A stretch of 11,395 bases of DNA. Origin: Eggerthellaceae bacterium UBA3686 (GTDB lineage Bacteria; Actinomycetota; Coriobacteriia; Coriobacteriales; Eggerthellaceae). The number at the start of each line of letters is the position of its first letter. Position 1 is the first letter of the stretch. This document shows positions 6,821 to 11,395 of this stretch, piece by piece. The position numbers were made by a program, and so were the translations under genes. The notes under the pieces are model-generated. The model saw nothing but the letters and a program-made list of their open reading frames with translations, was not told the DNA's origin and made no database searches. Location: NCBI GenBank assembly GCA_002371495.1, contig DFIX01000003.1:133408-144802 (forward strand). Reading direction: 5' to 3'.

Positions 6821-8023
6821 CTACTCCTGGTCGCAGTGGATACCGCAGTAACGGCTTCCGGGTCTGGCATGGTTGCGGCATTTTACGCCATCGTCGCTGA
6901 CGAATGCGCAGAACTCGGACTCTTCTTCCTCAACCTCATCGATGAGCGATTCCTCTTCGGTAAGCGCTGCACCGTAGAAGGAAGCGCTCTTGATGTCGAT
7001 GTGCCAGCCAGTCAGACGCGCGGCGAGGCGGGCGTTCTGCCCCTCTTTGCCGATTGCCAGCGAAAGCTGGTCGTCAGACACGACGACGGTTGCGTAGTGG
7101 TTCTCTTCGTCGATCGAAACCGAGTTGACCTTGGCCGGCGAAAGCGCATTACCGACGTAGACCGCAGGGTTCTCGGACCATTGGATGACGTCGACGCGCT
7201 CGTTGCGCAGCTCTTCGACGACCATGCGCACGCGGCTGCCCTTGGGACCGACGCAGGCACCGACCGGATCGAGGTTGGGCTCGCGCGACGCGACCGCAAC
7301 TTTCGAGCGCACGCCCGGCTCGCGGGCAATGGACTTGACCTCAACGAGCCCGTCGTAAATCTCGGGGACTTCGATCTCGAACAGTCGGCGAATCAGATCG
7401 GGATGCGTGCGCGAAACAACGATCGAAGGGCGTTGCTGGTCGCCGCGGGCACGCGGCGCGTCGCCAGACGGATCGCGTACATCGATGATCAGCACCTTTA
7501 TACGCTGGTTGTGACGGTAATGCTCATTGTTCGGGCGCTCGTTGCGCTCGCCGGGATAACGCTTCTGATCGTAATGAGGAAGCTCGGCCTCGACACCATC
7601 GCGAATCTTGATAATCGTGAAGTCGGGAGTGCCCTGAAGCACAGTGCCCGTTACCAGGTCGCCAACGCGCCCCGAGAACTCCTCGTATATCGACTGACGA
7701 CCTGCGTCGCGCACTATCGCCGCGATTACGCCCTTGGCATTCTGCGCGGCGATGCGGCTGACGTCGCTCGGCGTGACGTCGCGCTCTTCGAACTGCTCGT
7801 ACTCGCCGGTCTCTTCATCGGGCTCGCCAACCGGAACCAGCTCGTAGACGTAGATCTTGCCCGACTGGCGATCGATGGTAACTCGGGCATCCCATTCGAG
7901 GTCGAGGATGCGCTGGTAGCTTGCCGCAAGCGATTCCTCGAGTCGCTCGATTAGGTAGAACTCGTCGATCTTGCGCTCATGTGCAAGCTCCTGCAGAGCT
8001 TCTATCAGCTGTGATGTTGCCAC
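6821..8023 (-). CDS. nusA: Transcription elongation/termination factor NusA with Cys/His C-terminal tail
   Basis: NusA binds RNA polymerase and nascent RNA and controls pausing, termination and antitermination. The 400-residue product has the normal order: an RNAP-binding N-terminal domain (about 1-115), S1 (about 117-205), KH1 with GPKG at 259-262, and KH2 with GKEG at 325-328. The S1 region carries two polar insertions, about 153-172 and 183-199. After KH2 comes an acidic linker (354-370) and a tail with Cys372, Cys382, Cys393, His396 and Cys397. The spacing C-x9-C-x10-C-x2-H looks like a small zinc knuckle and is not part of the textbook NusA fold. The start is GTG at 8023, with AAAGGA at 8035-8030. 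The gene lies 21 bases after rimP. NusA autoregulates this operon in E. coli, so the leader hairpin upstream of rimP may matter for it. Confidence 0.96.
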   Translation of the reverse strand: MATSQLIEALQELAHERKIDEFYLIERLEESLAASYQRILDLEWDARVTIDRQSGKIYVYELVPVGEPDEETGEYEQFEERDVTPSDVSRIAAQNAKGVIAAIVRDAGRQSIYEEFSGRVGDLVTGTVLQGTPDFTIIKIRDGVEAELPHYDQKRYPGERNERPNNEHYRHNQRIKVLIIDVRDPSGDAPRARGDQQRPSIVVSRTHPDLIRRLFEIEVPEIYDGLVEVKSIAREPGVRSKVAVASREPNLDPVGACVGPKGSRVRMVVEELRNERVDVIQWSENPAVYVGNALSPAKVNSVSIDEENHYATVVVSDDQLSLAIGKEGQNARLAARLTGWHIDIKSASFYGAALTEEESLIDEVEEEESEFCAFVSDDGVKCRNHARPGSRYCGIHCDQE

Positions 8024-8044
8024 GTTTGTTCCTTTCGCACTGAC

Positions 8045-8512
8045 TTACCTGAAGTCCACGGTACCCTTTAGGTTTGCCTTCTTTATGGCCGCATACGGCA
8101 CCTCGAACATGGTGCCATCGCAGTCGATTTTCACCGTTTGCCCCTCGACGCCGGCAAGAGTGCCGGTAAAGGTCGAGCGGCCGTTCACGGGCGATGACGC
8201 TTTGATGACCGCCGCGCTGCCCTCGAAGCGCCCGAAGTGCTCGAGCGTGCGCAGCGGACGGTCTATGCCGGGCGATGATACTTCGAGCATGTATGCTCCT
8301 GGAAACGGGTCGATCTCGTCCATGATGTCGTTGATCCAGGCCTGCGCGCTCGAAAGCTCATCGAAGCTCACGCCGTGCTCGGTGTCGATGTACACGCGGA
8401 TGGTAGGAGACTTCTTCGCACCGACGATTTCGAGCATGACGATCTCGATGCCCTGCTCTTGGGCCATGGGCTCGAGCGCGTCGAGCAAGGATTGCTCTCG
8501 TTTTGTCAGCAC
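8045..8512 (-). CDS. rimP: Ribosome maturation factor RimP
   Basis: RimP binds free 30S subunits and promotes their maturation before initiation. It is normally the first gene of the nusA-infB operon, as here. With the GTG at 8512 as start the product is 155 residues, the typical family length. The N-terminal domain runs to about residue 75 and ends in the strongly conserved block YMLEVSSPGIDRPL (74-87). A C-terminal SH3-like barrel follows, with GTLAGVEGQTVKI and the end motif YAAIKKANL. I preferred GTG because GGAGGG (8522-8517) is placed 4-5 bases before it. An in-frame ATG at 8524 would add 4 residues and has only a weak site, and a TTG at 8557 would add 15. The family call is firm; the exact start is less so. 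Confidence 0.93.
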   Translation of the reverse strand: MLTKREQSLLDALEPMAQEQGIEIVMLEIVGAKKSPTIRVYIDTEHGVSFDELSSAQAWINDIMDEIDPFPGAYMLEVSSPGIDRPLRTLEHFGRFEGSAAVIKASSPVNGRSTFTGTLAGVEGQTVKIDCDGTMFEVPYAAIKKANLKGTVDFR

Positions 8513-8516
8513 GTTT

Positions 8517-8522
8517 CCCTCC
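8517..8522 (-). promoter_or_regulatory. Ribosome binding site that decides the rimP start
   Basis: GGAGGG on the minus strand lies 4 bases before a GTG codon (8512-8510). The same bases overlap an in-frame ATG (8524-8522), whose own upstream sequence (GGCTGCAAG) is poor in Shine-Dalgarno match. This favours GTG as the start of RimP. Confidence 0.55.
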
Positions 8523-8555
8523 ATCTTGCAGCCGCCATCGCACAGAGCCCTATAC

Positions 8556-8583
8556 AAAAAGAAAGCGGGACATGCCCACTTTC
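8556..8583 (-). terminator. Intrinsic-terminator-like hairpin in the rimP leader (possible attenuator)
   Basis: On the minus strand GAAAGTGGG (8583-8575) pairs with CCCGCTTTC (8569-8561) around a 5-base loop: nine pairs, one of them a G-U wobble. A TTTTT run follows at 8560-8556. This is a textbook intrinsic terminator shape, about 45 bases before the rimP start. A second GCTTTC at 8595-8590 can pair instead with the first arm (GAAAGT, 8583-8578) across a 6-base loop, breaking the terminator. This suggests an attenuator controlling the rimP-nusA-infB operon. The simpler alternative is a second, tandem terminator for serA, with the operon promoter downstream of it. I see no convincing promoter on either side of the hairpin. 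Confidence 0.65.
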
Positions 8584-8643
8584 CTACTTGAAAGCTATGG
8601 TCGTTGAACGGCCTCGTTCACCGTTGCATTGCATACTAACATA

Positions 8644-8673
8644 GGCGAGCGCGGAATTATCCGCACGCTCGCC
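8644..8673 (-). terminator. Probable serA terminator hairpin
   Basis: About 30 bases after the serA stop, the minus strand forms a GC-rich stem. The 14-base arm at 8673-8660 pairs with the 12-base arm at 8655-8644 (GGCGAGCG and CGGA blocks, 12 pairs with a 2-base bulge) across a 4-base TAAT loop. The following bases, TATGTTAGTATG, are only moderately U-rich, so the U-tract is weak. A smaller hairpin of 6 pairs (8605-8610 with 8615-8620, loop of 4) lies further downstream. Position and stability fit termination of serA transcription. Confidence 0.6.
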
Positions 8674-8703
8674 CATGCGCTCAACTTCACCACATTTTAT
8701 CTG

Positions 8704-10284
8704 CTACAAGCGGATGTACCAGAGCTTTTGGAGGTCGGGCACGTTCGCTCGCAGAGTTTCGAGCACGCTGTCTTGTACGCTTCCTTCAACGTTCAGGAAT
8801 ACGAGCGCACAGTCGGAGTCTTCCCTCTTGCCAATCTGCATGGTCGTAATGTTGACGCCCGCTTCCCCTAGAATCGTACCAATGGTGCCCATGCGGCCCG
8901 GCGCGTCAACATACTTGAACACGAGCGAATTGGCGGCCGGCTCGATGTCGAAACTGTACCCGAACAACGAGATGATGCGCGCAGGACGGTCGGTCCCGTA
9001 CAGCGTGCAGGAAATGTCGCATTGCTCGGTTCTGAGGCTCAGTGACGAGTCGTAGCCGTAGGCCCCGACCTGCGAGATCAGGTTTGCCTCGATGCCGTGG
9101 CGCTGGGCAACAGCCTCGGCATTAGAGCCGGTGACGGCGCCAACGTTCTTGTAGGCGAATAGCCCTTTCAGGGCGGCAGCCAAAAGCATCGACGCATCGG
9201 CGCTGGCAAGCGTGCCCGACGCGGTCAGAGTCAGCTGCTCGGGAACCTCTTCAGACATCTGCACGATAATCTTGCCCATCATCTGGCAAGCGGTCAGATA
9301 CGGTCCGAATTTATCCATGACCTCGGGAGGAACGTTAGAGACGTTGACCGCAGTGGGAACGATCGAGCCAGACAGGCCTTGCGCAACGAACGTCGCTATT
9401 TGCACGCCGGCGCGGCGCTGCGCCTCGACGGTCACGGCTCCTATATGCGGCGTGATGATAGCGTTAGCGAACTCGTGCAAGGGCGAGTCCTCGCACGGCT
9501 CCTCGTCGAATACATCGAAACCGACCGCCCCGATCTTTTCAGCGGCTATGAAGTCGGCCATCGACTTTTCGTCGAAGATGCCGTCGCGCGAGACGTTGAC
9601 CAAGACTACGCCGTCTTTCATTGCGGCGAACTGCTCGGGACCGAACATGCCTGTCGTCTCGACCGTCTTGGGCATATGCACCGTGATGAAGTCAGCCAAC
9701 GGCAGCACATCATCGATGTCTTCGTACAGCTCGACGCCGAGCGTGACTGCGCGCTCCTTGCTGCAGTACGGGTCGTAGCCGATGAGGTTCATGCCGAACG
9801 CGGCTGCCCGCTGCGCGACCAGACCGCCGACGCGGCCAAGGCCGAAGATGGCTAGCGTCTTCTCGTACAGCTCGCGACCCATGAAGCGTCGCGAATCCCA
9901 TTCGCCCGCATGCATCGACGCATTGGCCTGCGGAATGTTGCGCGCACAAGCCAAGATGAGGGCCATTGCGTGCTCGGCTGCCGACATGATGTTCGAGTTA
10001 GGCGCATTGCACACGACGATGCCCTTTTCGGTCGCCGCCTCGAGGTCGATGTTGTCGATGCTGACGCCCGCGCGCCCGATGATGCGCAACTTCTCAGCAG
10101 CGTTAATCACTTTTTTCGAGATATGGCTCTTCGACCGAACGATGAGCCCATCGTAGTCGCCGATGCAGGCAGCAAGCGCGTCTTCGTCAAGGTCGATTTT
10201 CACGTCGACGTCGACTCCGCGAGATTTCAGCACTCCGATGCCGGCCGGATCGATTTCATCGGTAATAAGAACCCTGTAAGCCAT
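8704..10284 (-). CDS. serA: D-3-phosphoglycerate dehydrogenase SerA
   Basis: SerA oxidises 3-phosphoglycerate to 3-phosphohydroxypyruvate with NAD+, the first step of serine synthesis in the cytosol. The 526-residue product has the long form: a substrate-binding lobe, a Rossmann NAD-binding domain with GLGRVG (148-153), an intervening allosteric-substrate-binding domain (about 315-450), and a C-terminal ACT domain that starts around PGRMGTIGTIL. The catalytic trio is present: Arg233 in NVSRDG, Glu262 in FDEEP and His280 in PHIGAVT. The last two contexts differ slightly from the usual RGG and HLGAST wording. The ATG at 10284-10282 is chosen because GAGAGGG lies 7 bases upstream; a 12-codon extension in frame has no site. 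The ACT domain suggests feedback control by serine, as in relatives. It seems to be transcribed alone, between a possible promoter and a terminator-like hairpin. Confidence 0.97.
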   Translation of the reverse strand: MAYRVLITDEIDPAGIGVLKSRGVDVDVKIDLDEDALAACIGDYDGLIVRSKSHISKKVINAAEKLRIIGRAGVSIDNIDLEAATEKGIVVCNAPNSNIMSAAEHAMALILACARNIPQANASMHAGEWDSRRFMGRELYEKTLAIFGLGRVGGLVAQRAAAFGMNLIGYDPYCSKERAVTLGVELYEDIDDVLPLADFITVHMPKTVETTGMFGPEQFAAMKDGVVLVNVSRDGIFDEKSMADFIAAEKIGAVGFDVFDEEPCEDSPLHEFANAIITPHIGAVTVEAQRRAGVQIATFVAQGLSGSIVPTAVNVSNVPPEVMDKFGPYLTACQMMGKIIVQMSEEVPEQLTLTASGTLASADASMLLAAALKGLFAYKNVGAVTGSNAEAVAQRHGIEANLISQVGAYGYDSSLSLRTEQCDISCTLYGTDRPARIISLFGYSFDIEPAANSLVFKYVDAPGRMGTIGTILGEAGVNITTMQIGKREDSDCALVFLNVEGSVQDSVLETLRANVPDLQKLWYIRL

Positions 10285-10326
10285 GAGCGTTCCCTCTCGT
10301 TTCGGCGGGTCAAACTGCATGCGTTA

Positions 10327-10335
10327 AAGATACCA
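10327..10335 (-). promoter_or_regulatory. Possible extended -10 promoter element of serA
   Basis: The minus strand reads TGGTATCTT at 10335-10327, an extended -10 shape (TG-N-TATCTT, 4 of 6 matches to TATAAT). It lies about 40 bases before the serA start and leaves room for a short leader with the GAGAGGG site. No good -35 is present at the right distance. A perfect 6-bp inverted repeat, GCGCAG (10337-10342) and CTGCGC (10353-10358), lies directly upstream and could be an operator or a weak hairpin. The rest of the 10285-10426 spacer shows no other clear signal. Confidence 0.3.
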
Positions 10336-10426
10336 CGCGCAGAGGAAACGCGCTGCGCACACATGAGGAGTTTCGAGACGTTCCCGAAGCCCGTCCCCGC
10401 ACGAAAAGGATTCTGTCAATGAGTCC

Positions 10427-11356
10427 TTAGCTCAGGAAATCGTCGAGAATCTCCTGCTCGGCTTCTTCCTCGGTGAGGCCAAGCGTCATGAGCTTGGTAA
10501 TCTGCTCGCCGGCGATCTTTCCGATTGCAGCCTCGTGCATGAGGATCGCGTCAGGCGAGTCGGCCTCGATTCCGGGAATCGACTTCACGCGCGCGTCTCC
10601 CATGATGATGGCATCGCACTGCACGTGACCGCGGCAGGCGGCCTTGCCCACCACGAGCGGGTTGAATATCTGTTCGGAATTGTCTTGCGCAACAGAGCGC
10701 GAGATGATCTGAACGCTGGAGTCCTCGCCCTCGAGCTCGATGACGACGTTCGATTCGGCTCTTTGGTCATCATGGGTAAGCAGCCGCTCGGTCAGCACGA
10801 GCTTTGCGCCCGCATCGAGCTTCGCGTTCGTATCGCGCACGGTCGATGTTACGCCGCGCAGCTGGATCATCTCCATCTCGCAGTACGAATTTTCTTCCAT
10901 ATATACATTAGTGGTCGGGTTGAGGATGCGCTCGCCCGTGCCCTCGCCCTCGCCGTAGTGCTTTTCGATGTACTTTATGCGGCTGTTCTTACCAATGTAA
11001 AAGGAGTGTATGCCGTCGTGCTCGCTGGCAGCATGGCTCGAATTGTGGATGCCGCAGCCTGCGACGATATCGATATCGCAGTCCTCGCCGATATAGAAAG
11101 TGTTGTACACGACGTCCTTGAGGCCCGACTGTGTAACTATGACCGGGATGAACACCGTCTCGCCCTTTGTGCCGGGCTTGACCTTGATGTCGATACCGGG
11201 ATTGTCCTTCTTGGTCTCGATTTCGATATAGGCGGAATTATGACGTTCGACAAGCTGTCCGTCCCGGCGGATATTGAATGCGCCCTTGGGCATGCCGTGA
11301 ATGTTTGCGATCGTCGCGAGCAGGCTCTCGTCGATCGGCGATAGATCTACAGCCAT
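10427..11356 (-). CDS. Short SufB/SufD-family Fe-S cluster assembly scaffold (SufB-like)
   Basis: This 309-residue protein belongs to the SufB/SufD family, right-handed beta-helix scaffolds that partner the ATPase SufC to build Fe-S clusters in the cytosol. It is much shorter than E. coli SufB (~495) or SufD (~420). It resembles the compact SufB-like scaffolds of archaea and anaerobic bacteria, recently called SmsB. The conserved C-terminal core is clear: QCDAIIMGD with Cys247, then MHEAAIGKI with His274 and Glu275. These match the SufB positions implicated in cluster building (Cys405 and Glu434 in E. coli), so it is SufB-like rather than a degenerate SufD. Two ATGs stand in tandem; the second (11356-11354) has GGAGG at the ideal 5-base spacing and is chosen. 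A sufC-type ATPase gene would be expected just upstream, but only 39 bases remain. Annotators may call it SufD or SufB; a symbol is withheld for that reason. Confidence 0.88.
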   Translation of the reverse strand: MAVDLSPIDESLLATIANIHGMPKGAFNIRRDGQLVERHNSAYIEIETKKDNPGIDIKVKPGTKGETVFIPVIVTQSGLKDVVYNTFYIGEDCDIDIVAGCGIHNSSHAASEHDGIHSFYIGKNSRIKYIEKHYGEGEGTGERILNPTTNVYMEENSYCEMEMIQLRGVTSTVRDTNAKLDAGAKLVLTERLLTHDDQRAESNVVIELEGEDSSVQIISRSVAQDNSEQIFNPLVVGKAACRGHVQCDAIIMGDARVKSIPGIEADSPDAILMHEAAIGKIAGEQITKLMTLGLTEEEAEQEILDDFLS

Positions 11357-11395
11357 CATGGCCTCCGTTCTTCGAAAATGTGAAAAAGGGGTCTG
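11357..11395 (-). other. Window edge upstream of the SufB-like gene
   Basis: These 39 bases contain the GGAGG ribosome-binding site (11366-11362) of the SufB-like gene. One minus-strand frame stays open from the edge and ends in a TGA that overlaps the tandem ATGATG. An upstream gene such as sufC could therefore end here with an overlapping stop and start. Too little sequence is present to identify it. Confidence 0.3.

Noticed and set aside
6813..6881. Longer YlxR overlapping the end of nusA
   Set aside because: The extra 23 residues overlap NusA's tail, do not match the family, and the shorter start has a suitable purine-rich site.
6836..7954. Long open frame on the plus strand opposite nusA (372 codons)
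   Set aside because: It mirrors NusA, has no recognisable domain and no clear ribosome-binding site; the NusA reading is unambiguous.
8513..8703. A tRNA (metY-like) ahead of rimP, as in E. coli
   Set aside because: The hairpins present do not make a cloverleaf; no T-loop or CCA end is visible.
10285..10320. Longer SerA starting 12 codons upstream
   Set aside because: The extension has no ribosome-binding site, while GAGAGGG stands at the correct distance from the internal ATG, where SerA homology begins.
10391..10419. Perfect -35 TTGACA (10419-10414) as a serA promoter
   Set aside because: The region 16-19 bases downstream is GC-rich (GGACGG) with no -10-like sequence.
10535..11344. Plus-strand frame (269 codons) opposite the SufB-like gene
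   Set aside because: It is a shadow of a gene with conserved catalytic residues on the other strand.

Overview
The window looks like part of a moderately GC-rich chromosome from an anaerobic actinobacterium. Coriobacteriia (the Eggerthella/Slackia group) is my best guess, but no rRNA or other phylogenetic marker is present. The reasons are the gene order rimP-nusA-ylxR-infB-rbfA-nrnA-truB without ylxQ, a long charged IF2 linker, a membrane pyrophosphatase gene, and a short SufB-like scaffold typical of anaerobes. Every convincing gene is on the minus strand, so transcription runs from high to low coordinates. Both ends are cut: the pyrophosphatase gene runs off the left edge, and whatever precedes the SufB-like gene lies beyond the right edge.

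In order of transcription: (i) 11356-10427, a 309-residue SufB/SufD-family Fe-S scaffold that keeps the SufB-type Cys and His-Glu. (ii) 10426-10285, a 142-base spacer with a small hairpin and a possible extended -10 promoter. (iii) 10284-8704, serA, the first enzyme of serine synthesis, with a C-terminal ACT domain. (iv) 8703-8513, a 191-base spacer with a GC-rich terminator-like hairpin near the serA end and a second hairpin followed by a U-tract close to rimP. The second hairpin has a competing upstream partner and so could be an attenuator. (v) 8512-1277, a translation and transcription-factor operon: rimP (30S maturation), nusA (elongation/termination factor), ylxR (RNA-binding protein), infB (IF2), rbfA (30S maturation), nrnA (oligoribonucleotide/pAp phosphatase) and truB (tRNA pseudouridine-55 synthase). 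(vi) 1276-1006, a spacer with a possible promoter and a 16-bp leader hairpin. (vii) 1005-1, the N-terminal part of hppA.

The genes from rimP to truB are tightly packed (gaps of 8-21 bases or a 1-base overlap), with one exception. The 145-base infB-rbfA gap holds a 92-base inverted repeat with 29-base arms. Its two-REP (REPIN-like) layout suggests a mobile palindrome or mRNA-processing element placed inside the operon. Together the operon genes cover ribosome assembly (RimP, RbfA), initiation (IF2), transcription-translation control (NusA, YlxR), RNA decay (NrnA) and tRNA modification (TruB). NusA ends in an unusual Cys/His tail that looks like a small zinc knuckle.

No CRISPR array, tRNA, rRNA, insertion sequence with a transposase, or phage gene is visible. 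Apart from the infB-rbfA palindrome, the possible rimP attenuator and the NusA tail, this is ordinary core-genome sequence.
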